Shown here: positions 39,491-49,490 of the stretch, in pieces
Layout: each line of letters opens with the position of its first letter
Numbering within the stretch: the first letter of the stretch is position 1
Source: Closterium sp. Naga37s-1
Taxonomy: Eukaryota; Streptophyta; Zygnematophyceae; Desmidiales; Closteriaceae
Length of the DNA stretch: 64,000 nucleotides
Direction of reading: 5' to 3'
NCBI GenBank assembly: GCA_947471745.1
Contig: CANJKZ010000084.1
Span: 976,501-1,040,500, forward strand
Position numbers and translations under genes: made by a program
Notes under the pieces: generated by a model
The model's database searches: none
What the model saw: the letters and a program-made list of their open reading frames with translations, nothing else
Told to the model about the DNA's origin: nothing

Positions 39491-39974
39491 GCTGCATCGC
39501 CCCACGTGGCAGCGCTGCTGAAGGGCCCATTCGGCCCCACGCCAGCCAAGCACTCCTTCCTCGTGCTCTCCCTGCCGCGATCTTCTGCTGCACATGTACC
39601 GGGGGAGAGCGGCGAGGGACACATTGAGGGGTCTGGGAGTGGACAGGAGGGGCGAGAGGAGGAAGGGAGGGAGGAGGAGACGAGGGTGGGGCGATCCTTC
39701 AACCAGGTGACAGTGCTGGGCACGGGTCCCAACGGGCCTATAGTCGTGAACATGCGGTTACCGCATCGCGGCACTGTAGCGGGCACGTGTTACACAGTGG
39801 AGCAGATCCCTGCCGCCCAGCTTGTGGGGGTGTGCCGAGCCAAGGTTGCTCTGGATGTGCCGAGCCTGCTGGAGGAGGTTCGGGTGCCAGCGTATGCTGC
39901 TGCGGTGCAGGCGCTGGTTCAGGTTCGGGAGGAGTGTGCTCCTGCCGAACCTCCCCTCATCGACCCCATCAAAG
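39491..39974 (+). CDS. SKI2: SKI2 exon 19
   Basis: Acceptor GGCCCAG, phase 0, about 161 codons: AASPHVAALLKGPFGPTPAK, FLVLSLPRS, an acidic insert, then GPIVVNMRLPHRGTVAGTCY and EEVRVPAYAAAVQALVQVRE. It ends DPIK in phase 1 (AAAG|GTTCTC). Matches the beta-rich arch and the DPVKDLK junction of plant SKI2. Confidence 0.88.
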
Positions 39975-40183
39975 GTTCTCCATCCATCCTCACTTGATCT
40001 CTCACAATCCTCTCTACTAGTGAACCGAATCGTCCATACCTGCAGGTTCCTTGTTGATTGAATTCTCCCCTTCTGAATTGGAGGTGCTTTTGAGAACCTC
40101 ACAAGCAACTCTTCTATGCCCTTCTTGTCTCTTGAAATTTCAAGCTTGCACTTTTTTTTTTCCGTTCTTACTTCCCACACCAG

Positions 40184-40332
40184 ACCTCAAGATCGCTGAC
40201 TCAGCAACGGCAGCCATGCACAAGCGCCAGCTGGCGCTGCGGGAGCTGCTGCCGCGCAGCCCGTGCCACGCGTGCCACCGATTGGACGAGCACTACGCTG
40301 CTGTCTCCTCCCGCCGCCAGCTGTCGCAGCAG
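40184..40332 (+). CDS. SKI2: SKI2 exon 20
   Basis: Acceptor ACACCAG: completes Asp, then LKIADSATAAMHKRQLALRE, LLPRSPCHACHRLDEHYAAV, SSRRQLSQQ. The CxxC plus H pattern is kept as in plant SKI2. Donor CAG|GTATTG. Confidence 0.9.
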
Positions 40333-40750
40333 GTATTGTCCGATTGCGCCAGCTGTCAAAGCAAGTAAAGTCTGTTTGTACAAGCTGTCTGTCACTGCAA
40401 GTGAAGTGAAGTCCATTTGTGACAGCTGTCATAGCAGATAGAGGCTTTCTATGCCCAGCTGTCACCACAGAACAGATGGAGTCTAATTGTCCTTGGTACA
40501 GCAGGGCCGGTACAGGCAATAAAGAGCAACCAAGCTCTGCAGCAATTGCGTCTGGCCTTCACCTCCTCCCGTCTCTCCTCTTCTCTCGTGTGCTCCTCCT
40601 CTCCTGTGATCCTCTTCTCTTCTCCTCCTTAAATCGCCTCATCGATGACGACCGGCCAGGCACTGCAGCTGCTGCCTCTGCCGCCGCCTCCTCTCCCCAC
40701 TCCTCTTAATTCTTGTTTTCCTCCTCGCCTCTCCTCCCCCATCCGCGCAG
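40333..40750 (+). repeat. SKI2 intron 20: four ~40-bp repeats from the exon 20 end, one exon 21-start copy
   Basis: CAGCTGTCGCAGCAGGTA at the exon end is followed by decayed versions near 40353, 40385, 40425 and 40458, spaced about 35-40 bp. A degraded exon 21 start lies near 40635-40690. Confidence 0.8.
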
Positions 40751-40816
40751 GTGGAGCAGCTCAAGGCGATGACGAGCGACCAGGCACTGCAGCAGCTGCC
40801 AGACTTTCACCTGCGG
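40751..40816 (+). CDS. SKI2: SKI2 exon 21
   Basis: Acceptor GCGCAG, 22 codons, phase 0: VEQLKAMTSDQALQQLPDFH, LR. Donor CGG|GTGAGT, whose GTGAGTGCAGTG surroundings recur three times downstream (40850-40960). Confidence 0.9.
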
Positions 40817-41553
40817 GTGAGTGCAGTGTGTGTGCTGAGGAGCGTGCGAGACGGGGGTGGGCATGTGAGTGCTGTGGCAGAAGTGGGGATTGGGAGAGAG
40901 TGAGTGCAGTGGTGGCATTGGGGATTGAGAGAGTGAGTGCAGTGCGTGCGGTGAGTTGCTTTCCAGATTCACCCAACCCCTCTGCCAAACAGAGAGGGCC
41001 ATAGCGCCTGGTTTACTCTCAGAAAATTTCAACAGCGCAATACAATTTCCGAGTGCCACAAGAGATGAACAGCGCACACAGCGATGCCTTGCCTCTCACC
41101 TGAAACCTCTCGTTCCCTGCACCTTAATTTGAACCCTAAGCCTCTTCCCCCCAGGTGGAGGTCCTCCAGACCCTGGCCTTCACTGATGCGGACCGCATAG
41201 TGCAGCTCAAGAAGCGAGTGCCAGCACTCTGCCTCACTTACATGAAGCCTCTCCCCCCCTACTCTTTTGACCCCTCTATACCCTGAGTCCAGGTGGAGGT
41301 GCTCCAGACGCGGAGCACCTGCACTATGGGCTTCATAGACGCGGATCGCGTAGTGCAGCTCAAGGGGCGGGTGGCGTGTGAGATGAACAGTGCCGATGAG
41401 TTGCTCGCCACCGAGTGCCTGCTAAACCACCACCTCCTTCCCCACTTCCTCACTCTCACTCACCCAAACCTCTTCACCTACCCTAAACCTCTCAGTTTCT
41501 CAAATTTTGCCCCTAAACCCCAACTTCTAAACCCTCTTGAACCCTGAGTCCAG
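40817..41553 (+). repeat. SKI2 intron 21: donor-region repeats and two exon 22-start copies
   Basis: Exon 22-start copies with acceptors at 41158-41245 (VEVLQTLAFTDADRIVQLKK) and 41294-41450 (MGFIDADRVVQLKGRVACEM and on to ECLLNHHL). The second is nearly as long as half the exon. Confidence 0.9.
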
Positions 41554-41792
41554 GTGGAGGTGCTGCAAACCCTGGCCTTCATAGATGCGGATCGCATAGT
41601 GCAGCTCAAGGGGCGGGTGGCGTGTGAGATGAACAGCGCTGACGAGCTGCTCGCCACTGAGTGCCTGCTCAACCACCACCTCGCCGCCCTCTCGCCGCCC
41701 GCTGCCGTCGCGCTACTCTCGGCGTTTGTCTTCCAGCAAAAGGACGCGTCGCCGCCCCATCTCACTGCAGAGCTGGCCCATGCAAGGAACAA
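41554..41792 (+). CDS. SKI2: SKI2 exon 22
   Basis: Acceptor GTCCAG, phase 0: VEVLQTLAFIDADRIVQLKG, RVACEMNSADELLATECLLN, AAVALLSAFVFQQKDASPPH, LTAELAHARN, ending phase 2 at AA|GTGAGA. GRVACEMNS and SAFVFQQK are Ski2 C-terminal hallmarks. Confidence 0.93.
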
Positions 41793-42828
41793 GTGAGAGG
41801 GGGGTGCGGGAGGGGGTAGGGAGGGAATGAGGGGGGAATGGGAGGGGGTAGGTGTGCTGGTGTGCTCTCAGCGTTTCTCTCCCAGCAAAAGGACGCGTCG
41901 CCGCCTCAGCTTACTGCGGAGCTGGCTCATGCGAGGAACAAGTGAGGCGGGTCGGGGCGGGGGGAAGGATGATGGGGGGCTGGGAGGCGGTTTGCGTGCT
42001 GCTCCGCTTCGGTCGTTGGTCTTCCAGCAAAAGGATGAGTCTCCGACAAAGTTTGCTGCAGCGAGGAACAAGTAAGGCTGGTATGAGGGGGAGGGGGGGT
42101 GGGATTGCCTGAGGTGGAGGAGGGGAGGGCAGGGTGTGTGTGTTGTGTGCCTGGCTCTTGACTTGCAACTTGTCTGCCACACAGCCAACTCGCAGTGCAG
42201 CTGGCCCTTGTTAGAAACAAGTGAAAAGTGGGAGAATTGAAGGGGGAGGGGGAGAGCTGGGAGGGGAGGTGGAGTTGAGGGTGGTATTGGGCTGGGACGA
42301 GGAGGGGGAGGGGGTATTTGTTCTGCTCCCGCTAAGTTGGCTGGTGCTCATGAACACGTGAGGAAAGGTGGGGGGTGGTATGGGAAACGGGGAAAGGTTG
42401 GGTTGCTGACGCCTCTTGAATTTGCTGTTTGCCGAACTGGCTCCGGAGCATCTCGGCACCGGTCTGTTTCTCAGTGTACACTGTCAGGGGGCTGCATTAC
42501 AGGAGTCTGCCTCTACTTCTTTGTCTTGTAACCTCGCACTATGCGCAAACCAGACCACTGCATCTCGCGAGTTTTCCCTGACGACCAGAGGCCCTTCATT
42601 GTCCCCCGCTTCCCCCACGATGACCAGTATCGAAATCTTTCTCCATTTCTTACTAGTACAGAACAGGCATAAGCATCAGAACAGGCATAAGCATCTCATG
42701 CCCTTGCGGACTTGTGCTCCTGTCATAGGGGGGGAATCGGCGGAATGCCGCTGATTTCTTCCCTGGATATGCACGCCACACCACAATGCATGTGTCTTGT
42801 CCTGCCTGCCGCATGCATGCCCCTGCAG
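41793..42828 (+). repeat. SKI2 intron 22: four exon 22-end copies of increasing decay
   Basis: Copies with donors at 41866-41942 (near identical), 42010-42072, 42183-42223 and about 42325-42360, each ending in a GAACAA|GT-like junction. 42365-42825 shows nothing recognisable apart from a repeated AGAACAGGCATAAGCATC. Confidence 0.9.
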
Positions 42829-42955
42829 GCTGCTGGACCTGGCGTATTTTCTGGGCGACCTGCAGAGGCGAGTAGGGTTGCCCACATCAGCGGAGGAGTA
42901 CGCAGCAGCCACGCTCAACTTTGGGCTCATGGAGGTGGTCTACGAGTGGGCTCTG
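42829..42955 (+). CDS. SKI2: SKI2 exon 23
   Basis: Acceptor CCTGCAG, completing Lys: LLDLAYFLGDLQRRVGLPTS, AEEYAAATLNFGLMEVVYEW, AL. Donor CTG|GTGTGT. The 339-bp intron 23 (42956-43294) has no visible exon copies. Confidence 0.9.
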
Positions 42956-43294
42956 GTGTGTCTCCGACACTCCCCTCTTTCTACCTGTGGTTTCCGGCTT
43001 GCTAGGACCAATCCTCTTCTTTTGCTGAAGGGTTTCCCCTTTTTCTGCCAGATTCTTTCTCGGCGCTCATCCTTAGCAACATTTTTTTCCCATGACCAAG
43101 TTGCCAGATATCACCTTAGATGTAGCCACGTGGTGTAGCGAGGTGTGTAATCAGTCACCCTACCCTCCACTTCGTGTCTCCCAGGGCTCGCTCTTGGTTG
43201 CCGTCCAACTGTTAAGCAGCGCAGCCAAGGGCACCAACCTGGGCTCATAAGATGCTCATCTCCCTTGCTTCATTTTCCCATCTGCGTTCCCCAG

Positions 43295-43501
43295 GGCACG
43301 CCCTTTGCTGACATCTGTCCGCTGACCAATGTGGCCGAGGGAACCATCGTGCGCACCATTCTTCGGCTCGATGAGACATGTCGTGAGTTCCGCAGTGCCG
43401 CTAGGCTGCTGGGGAATGCGGAGCTCATGGCGACCATGGAGGCGGGGTCTGCTGCCATCAAGAGAGACATTGTATTTGCTGCCTCACTTTATGTCTCATG
43501 A
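43295..43501 (+). CDS. SKI2: SKI2 exon 24 (last)
   Basis: Acceptor CCCCAG, phase 0: GTPFADICPLTNVAEGTIVR, TILRLDETCREFRSAARLLG, AIKRDIVFAASLYVS, then TGA. The C-terminus matches plant SKI2 nearly residue for residue. Confidence 0.95.
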   Translation, partial: GTPFADICPLTNVAEGTIVRTILRLDETCREFRSAARLLGNAELMATMEAGSAAIKRDIVFAASLYVS

Positions 43502-43851
43502 GCTGATGAATTTCCATACCTCTGGTGAAGGTTAGTGGTAGTACCATACTGGTAACCATGCGAGATGGAAGTAACAGCTCACCAAGAATGGAGTAAGAAC
43601 CTTCAATACCAGATGCCACATTACAAAATATATTCATGCAGTGTTGGGCTGAGAAAAGCCCTAAGGATCTTTCAGGACTAAGATCAGGTGTAGAGATGTA
43701 GAGATGTAATTGCGGAAGCGTTAATAAAAGGTTGCTTTGAACCACCTTGTACTGGTGTGTGAGAACAAGATAAGTTGAATAATAGCAAAGAGATACTGGC
43801 CTTTTATATGATTTCAAAGAATATGAAAAGTTCTACTTTAACTGTTTTTGC
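43502..43851 (+). other. SKI2 3' UTR / intergenic
   Basis: AT-richer than the gene, no coding signal. AATAAA at 43723-43728, with TGTAA at about 43706, is a plausible polyadenylation region about 220 bp after the stop. Copia-5 begins at 43852. Confidence 0.55.
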
Positions 43852-43882
43852 TGTTGCGGTTCGATACAGTGCCGACTCGGCG

Positions 43883-44487
43883 CAGGGTCCTCGCTAGGTT
43901 TTGACCCCCCCTGATGCATCAGACGGGCCCGAAGGGCCCGTCTGATGCATCAGAATTTTTGCTTTTGAGTGTCTGACGAATCAGAAATTTTCAAAAACCT
44001 CGTCTGACCAATCAATACAGAGTTACGAGTGTGCAGATGCACGTGGGAAAAAATTTGAGTCGAACTTCTCTCTCGCCTGTCACATCCATTCTAAGGGCAC
44101 ACAACACTCACCCTGTCATACTACATTCGCCCCGTCACACCACATTCGCCCCGTCACACCACATTCGCCCCTTTTCACCACATTCGCCCTATCACAAGAG
44201 GGGTTCGCACTGCGTATAAAGATTGCAACGAGTCAACCTGTCACAGCAGTGATCCATGCACTGTCACAGGAGAGATTCCCTTCCCACCACTGGAAATCGC
44301 GATATGCTATGTTTCAATTTCAGACGAAACAGAAAACAGGTGTCTGATAGAACAGATGGAAACTAAAAACCATTTCTGACCCATCAGACGGCATAATGCA
44401 CCCATTTCTTGAAAATCAGATGAGTGAAAAAAAATCTGTCTGATTTCTCAGAAAAACAGACAAAAATGTCTGATAGCGAGGGCCCTC
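43883..44487. mobile_element. Candidate TIR element (MITE-like) inside the Copia-5 LTR
   Basis: Ends CAGGGTCCTCGCTA (43883-43896) and, inverted, GAGGGCCCTCGCTA (about 44474-44487), 12 of 14 matching. The inside is AT-rich and full of TCTGAT/ATCAGA motifs, with a perfect 20-bp-arm hairpin at 43911-43953. No ORF. CAGGG ends recall hAT elements, but I cannot find a clean 8-bp target duplication. Confidence 0.4.
43911..43953. repeat. Perfect hairpin, 20-bp arms
   Basis: Arms 43911-43930 and 43934-43953 around a GAA loop, with CTGATGCATCAG within each arm, which is itself palindromic. Confidence 0.9.
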
Positions 44488-44674
44488 GGGTAACTGCTCA
44501 GTAACGAGTCAGTTATGTGTCCTTACTGTCGCACTGTACGTTTTGTCAAGTCAAAGGTCGGAGACCTTTGACCTTCGCGTAACCTCCGACGGTTGCCTTG
44601 GTTGACTCGAGTGCTTCTTCGCTGTAGTCAGTTCCGTTTCGTGTCAAAGCTTCGATACGACAGAAGCGTTTAAA

Positions 44675-46207
44675 TTATTTGTTTCCAACACCCCCCTTCG
44701 CTTCTGGAGAATCGCTGCTGATGACGTGTTCTTGTCCAGTCAGCAGCATGCAGTACTCGAACTTCTGTTTTCCGAGTTTCTTGGTCAAGTAATCAACTGC
44801 CATCTCGGATGTGGGACAGTAGGATAGCTCGAGTCTTCCTTTTTCGATTTCGTCTTTTACGAAGAAGTACCGAAGGGCGATGTGCTTCGTTCGATTCGCG
44901 AACCCGTTTTTGTTCGCTATGCGAATGGCCGATTGGTTGTCGGAGTAGAGAGAGGAGTTGGGTAACTGGGCCAATTTTGCTTCCTCCAGTAGTTCGCGAA
45001 GATATAGCCCTTCCTTGGTGGCTGAGCAGAGTGCGATATATTCTGCTTCTGCTGACGAGAGAGCGATTAGCTCTTGCTTGTTCGACTGCCATGAGATAGG
45101 CCCGATAGGTTCGAGTCTGTAGACGTAGCCTGTTCGAGACCGACTGTTGTCGGAGTCTCCAGCATGATCGACGTCGACGTAGCCGATTAGCTTAGGTGTT
45201 GCGGTGTTGGTCTTGTGGTAGGTGAGTCCGATCGTCGGAGTGCTGACGAGGTAGTGAAGCGCTCGGTCGAGTTCGAGCATGTGCTCTGCTTCAGGCTTCT
45301 TGAGGTAGGTAGTAAGTTGGCTAGCTGAGTAGGATAGATCCGGTCGGCAGGTGACGGCTGCGAAGAGTAGGCAGCCTAGTTTCCTTTGGTAGTCGCGGAC
45401 GCCAACAGGTTTGAGTAGGGCGGAGGCTTTTCGATTTCCGTCGGTGTAGCGGTATGGCGTGGAGATAGCGGTTGGAATGAGTCCGAAGCGTTTAGCAATA
45501 GTGTCAGTGTATTTTGCAGCGCTGAGGTAGATGGCATTGTCGCCGTCTTTGATGTTCAGTCCTAGGTACTGTGTCACGGTGGTTGCGACGGTGAAAGTTA
45601 GATCTCCCTGCAGCTCCCCTTCAAACCATGTCGTTACGGTGTCAGTGGAGCCTATGTAGAGAAGGTCATCGACGTAGTCAATAAGTAGAATGTAGTCGGT
45701 GCCTTTCGTCAGTCGATACATCCCTTGGTCGTGTGGTAGTTGAAGAAAACCAATGCGAGTTAGGCGGGCGTGAAGATGTTGCTGCCACAGTCTCGGGGCT
45801 TGCTTGATCCTGTACAGCGACTTCTCCAGTTGACAGATTTGGTTTGGACCTGTGTTGGACCCGTGCGGGAGTTCGACGAAAATCTCAGCGTCGACGGGGG
45901 CATAGAGGAAGGCGTTGGCGACATCGATTTGTCGAAGCTTCTTCCGGTTCATGGCGGCGATCCCGAGGAGAATCCGCAGTGAGGTATGTTGGCTTACTGG
46001 GGCGAATGTTTCCGTGAAGTCTCGTCCTTGTTCTTGGTCGAATCCACGCACGACCCAGCGTGCTTTGAACTTGTCGATTGTTCCGTCAGCTTTTGTTTTC
46101 ACGCGGAAAACCCATTTTCCCATGAGGATGGTTTTGTTGCGTGCCACTTTGATAGGCACGACTTTCCAGGTGTTGCGTTCCTGCAGCGCCTTCAACTCTT
46201 TGTCCAT
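44675..46207 (-). CDS. Copia-5 reverse transcriptase-RNase H (intact frame)
   Basis: 510 codons without a stop on the minus strand: MDKELKALQERNTWKVVPIK, WVFRVKTKADGTIDKFKARW, FAPVSQHTSLRILLGIAAMN, IDVANAFLYAPVDAEIFVEL, the catalytic LLIDYVDDLLYIG (near 45680), then RNase H with YVDVDHAGDSDNSRSRTGYV, SSAEAEYIALCSATKEGLYL, SLYSDNQSAIRIANKNG and TKHIALRYFFVKDEI. The most intact pol domain of this family here, but cut off from integrase by a frameshift near 46210-46270 and not in a working element. Confidence 0.9.
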   Translation of the reverse strand: MDKELKALQERNTWKVVPIKVARNKTILMGKWVFRVKTKADGTIDKFKARWVVRGFDQEQGRDFTETFAPVSQHTSLRILLGIAAMNRKKLRQIDVANAFLYAPVDAEIFVELPHGSNTGPNQICQLEKSLYRIKQAPRLWQQHLHARLTRIGFLQLPHDQGMYRLTKGTDYILLIDYVDDLLYIGSTDTVTTWFEGELQGDLTFTVATTVTQYLGLNIKDGDNAIYLSAAKYTDTIAKRFGLIPTAISTPYRYTDGNRKASALLKPVGVRDYQRKLGCLLFAAVTCRPDLSYSASQLTTYLKKPEAEHMLELDRALHYLVSTPTIGLTYHKTNTATPKLIGYVDVDHAGDSDNSRSRTGYVYRLEPIGPISWQSNKQELIALSSAEAEYIALCSATKEGLYLRELLEEAKLAQLPNSSLYSDNQSAIRIANKNGFANRTKHIALRYFFVKDEIEKGRLELSYCPTSEMAVDYLTKKLGKQKFEYCMLLTGQEHVISSDSPEAKGGVGNK

Positions 46208-46268
46208 GGCTTCATGCCATTTTTCCCTGTGTTCCCCCCCCAGAGCCTGCTGAATGGTAGCAGGCTCC

Positions 46269-47283
46269 TTAGGTGGTTCTGCTCCGTGGACGGCAGTGAC
46301 GAGTCCCAGTATTTGCAGGCCACTTTGTGTGTTGCGGGGGAGATTTGTGTCCTCTGGATAAGCTGCTTCGGGGTCTGGTAGGTCCTACGCATTCGGAGAT
46401 GTTAGTGGCGACCGGTTGAGGTGTAACGTAACCGGTGTCGGCGAAGTCGAAATAAGTTTCGGCGTTGACGCTTTCGCGAGGATTTTCGTCATCCATCGGG
46501 ATGGGCACGGAGCAGTATGGGAGTGGTCCTGCTTCTTCGGATGCGTTGTCCACATTTTGCTCGTCCCAGTCAGCTTCGTCTGCTGCTGAAGCGAAGGCTC
46601 GGTTGCCACGGAAGCCGCCCGTGAGGTCTCGATTTGCTGCCAGGTTGTCCAGGTACGTTCGAAGTGTGAGTCGCTCGTAGAAGATGACATCACGTGCTGC
46701 TACTGTTTCCTTCGAGTGGACGTCAAAAATCTTCCTTGCGTTGTAATGATTTTCGATGCCCAGGTGTAGTCCCCACTGTGCGCGTTGAGAAAATCTTCCG
46801 GCTCTTGCAGTGTGCGGGCGGTACTGTACCATGCACCCGAAAACTCGTAACATTTTTTTGTTGCCCAGCTTTCCTGTCCACAGCAGGTGCGGTGATGCGT
46901 TGTTTGGAAGTGATGACGACGAGAGCAAGTTGTGCAGCATGACAGCGTGGTCCATCGCCTCAGGCCACTGGTGATTGGGCAGTCACATGCCATGCAACAA
47001 TTTGCGCATGGTGTTCTGGAGAGTTCTGTTCATCCGTTCTGCCACGCCTTGCTGTTGATGGGCGTAGGGAAGTGAGATGAGGCGCTTGATGCCTCGTTCT
47101 GCGAGGTACTGCCTGAACCTCTGGGACTGATATTCCCCTCCTCCGTCAGACTGGAAGCTTTTCAGCTTTGCTCCTGATTCGCGTTCTGCCACAGGTAGCC
47201 AGGCGACGAAGGCTTCGAAGACCATGTCGCGACTTGGGAGATTAAGATGCCAGACGTAACGGGTGGCGGCGTCGATGAAAGTA
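46269..47283 (-). pseudogene. Copia-5 integrase, 3' two thirds
   Basis: Minus strand: just inside the insertion point the first acidic residue (FIDAA), then LKSFQSDGGGEYQSQRF (D), LPYAHQQQGVAERMNRTLQN (E), a TGA after MRKLLHGM (about 46980), then AMDHAVMLHNLLSSSS, ASPHLLWTGKLGN and VFGCMVQYRP. The core continues in frame at 60249 if both inserted elements and one copy of each target duplication are ignored. Confidence 0.85.
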
Positions 47284-47443
47284 TGTTAGAATCTTAGGCG
47301 AGAATGAATGACTAGGAAGCAAGGAAGGGTACAAGTAGAATGTAGAGAGAATTCTGTACCCCCTAAGGCTAAACCCACTATAGCCTAGACAAATGTAAAC
47401 ACGTGAACTAAGCCTAGATATAACTAAGCATATATGTTTGACA
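47284..47443 (-). repeat. Copia-6 3' LTR (160 bp)
   Basis: Plus-strand TGTTAGAATC ... ATGTTTGACA. The purine tract (complement of CACCCCCATAGGCGAAG) follows at 47444. Confidence 0.93.
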
Positions 47444-47628
47444 CACCCCCATAGGCGAAGTGGGGGATAGCCAGAACAAGTAATGGTCACAAGACCAGTC
47501 AAGAAAAGCAAAGCAAGCTCAGGGTGGATCACAAAGTCACCACACAGTCCGAGCACAAGCAAAGGGCCACAAGGCCAGTTCACATGCAGAGTTATATAAA
47601 GAGAACAAACAATACAGTGATCATACTA

Positions 47629-49490
47629 AAGAGTAGTCATCTTCGGGGTGGGGGAGAAGGTCTGGAAGTAGTCAACTCCCAGTCGCTGACTGAAACCTCG
47701 AGCAACGTAGCGCGCCTTGAAGGCAGGCGGAGAACCCGGCGGCCGCTTCACCCTGAAGATCCACATTCCATCGACTATGTTCACCCCAGGTGGGGGAACC
47801 TCGTCGTCGTAAGTGCCTGTGGACTTCCGGGATGCCATCTCGGCACCCATTGCTGCCTGCCACTGAGAGGAGTAAGGACCCGTAATCGCCTCTGCGTAAG
47901 AGCGCGGGGACGGGATGTCAGGAGCATCCGGGTCTCCCTCAGGGGCAAGCAGCAAGGAGGCGAAACGAGGTACAGCAGCTGCAAGACACTCAAAGTCCTC
48001 CTGCCTGTCCTCAAGGACGTCCGTGCCAAGAGCACACTCACCCCTGACGGACGGAGGACTGGCAGGCACAGACTCAGCAACTAGAGCAGAGGCGTAGTCG
48101 AGACGGCAGGCAGCAGCAAAGTCAAGTAGCTCAGCAACGAGAGCAGAAGCAGCAGCAGACTCAAAGGACGGGACAGTGACAGCAGTGGCAAGGCGACGAG
48201 CGACAGTGGGACTGGCAGCACGCGCTCGGTCAGACTCAGGGTCAGGGACCGCATGAAGAGAGGACTCAGGAGGAGGAGGTAGAGGAACACGCAGCGGAAC
48301 AGAGGAAGGACGGAGTGCCAAGGTGTGTGTGCCTGGGACAGGAGGAGGACGCAGACGAGGAGCACGACGAGCAGTGCGAACAGGAGAGACAGGACGAGAC
48401 GCAGGCCCACGACGCTCTGTAAGACCTCCGGACTGCTCAGTGTAAGGAGAGGGAACAGGCAGTGGGGAGGCTAGCTGTAACGGCGGCTGCGACTGGTCAG
48501 GCGGTGGACACAGGAAGGGAGGAGGAAGACCAGTAGAAGACGGGACACCAAGAACCTGCTGAAGCAGGGGAACGAAGTACGGGCGTGGCCGCACAGTGCC
48601 TCCAGCACCAGGGTCAACAGCTCCAGCTCCTGCACCTCCAGCGCCTCCTGCGCCAGGGCCTCCAACTCCAGCTACACCAGCTCCAGCGCCTCCGGCGCCA
48701 GCTTCTCCAGGCTCCGTAGGGTCTCCAGCTCCAGTAGTAACAGCAGTACCTCCAGCTCCAGCGTCTCCAGGCTCGCCAGCTCCGGGAGCCCCACTCCGAC
48801 GGTGTGCTCGCTGAACAAGCCACTCACGCAGCTGCTGCGAGGACAGTCGCGGTGAAGCACCAGCAGGACCTCCAGTCGAAGCAGCACCCCGAGGCTCAGC
48901 ACCCCCAGACTCCGCACCCTCCGACTCAGCACCCTCAGGCTCCGCACCCTCCGACTCAGCACCCCCAGGCTCAACACCCTCAGGCTCAGCACCCCCAGAC
49001 CCAGCACCCTCAGATCCCGCACCCCCCGGCTTCGCACCCCCAGACGCAGCACCCCCAGACGCAGCACCTGGAGCAGCACCTGAGACGACAGCTACCAGAA
49101 CAGGCGCAGAACCAGGGACAGGGTCTACCCGAGACACTCCCGAGGGAGCAGGACCCTGGGGCGGGAGGGGGTCTACCGGAGGCGGACCGGGAGCAAGGAA
49201 GAGCGGCGGGGGCGGGGAAGGGGCAGAGCGGTAGGGGAAGAGACGGTAGAAGGGAACCGACTCGTCGAACGTGACGTCCTGAGAAGGGAGGACACGGCGC
49301 GAGGTGGGGTGGTAAAACTGCCAGCCAGGCGCATCAGGGACAAAACCAAGGAAGACGCAAGGAATAGCGCGGGAGGAGAGCTTGTCCGCGGACGTATCGC
49401 GAACAAAGGCACGAGAACCCCAGACCCGGAACACCGACGCATCGCCAACCTTCCCCGTCCAACGCAGTGTGGGCAAGGTCTCACGGAGCC
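47629..49490 (-). pseudogene. Copia-6 integrase tail, linker and pre-RT region
   Basis: Minus frame from ETLPTLRWTGKVGDASVFRV through VTFDESVPFYRLFPY, GGAEPEG heptads, LSSQQLREWLVQRAHRRSG, the Gly-rich linker, RPYFVPLLQQVLG, WQAAMGAEMASRKSTGTYDD and FFQTFSPTPKMTTL-type end, stopping where 3' UTR sequence begins. Joined to gag out of frame. Confidence 0.85.

Larger units (their letters stand above)
16930..43501 (+). other. SKI2: SKI2 gene: Ski2-like DEVH RNA helicase (whole locus)
   Basis: The Ski complex helicase threads mRNA into the cytoplasmic exosome for 3'-5' decay. Translated exons give the plant-type order: an N-terminal GVTGHAGHLEIIP motif, an acidic region with FADVFQTAW, FNLDTFQKE just before the helicase core, motif I AHTSAGKT (exon 7), II DEVH and III LSAT (exon 9), V ETFAMGVNAPA (exon 14), [12 protein letters not shown] (exon 15), the arch/insertion region (exons 17-20) and the Ski2 C-terminal helical domain ending RDIVFAASLYVS. 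The segment IGRTKRKKIF then RRPVPLEH separates it from the nuclear relative MTR4. About 24 exons give roughly 1,440 codons, close to plant SKI2. Nearly all introns contain degraded copies of exon edges. Exon 11 is problematic, so the gene may be impaired or mis-assembled there. Confidence 0.93.
43852..44690 (-). repeat. Copia-5 3' LTR (839 bp, probably with a nested insertion)
   Basis: Minus strand TGTTGGAAAC ... CCGCAACA with TGTTG/CAACA ends. The inner edge abuts a purine tract (complement of CCCCCCTTCGCTTC). A 600-bp segment with its own terminal inverted repeats lies inside (43883-44487). Without it the LTR would be about 235 bp. Confidence 0.6.

Noticed and set aside
16930-43501. Identification of the helicase as MTR4 (nuclear exosome)
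   Set aside because: ADWIGRTKRKK, RPVPLEH and the C-terminal end match Ski2. Mtr4 has different residues at these places.
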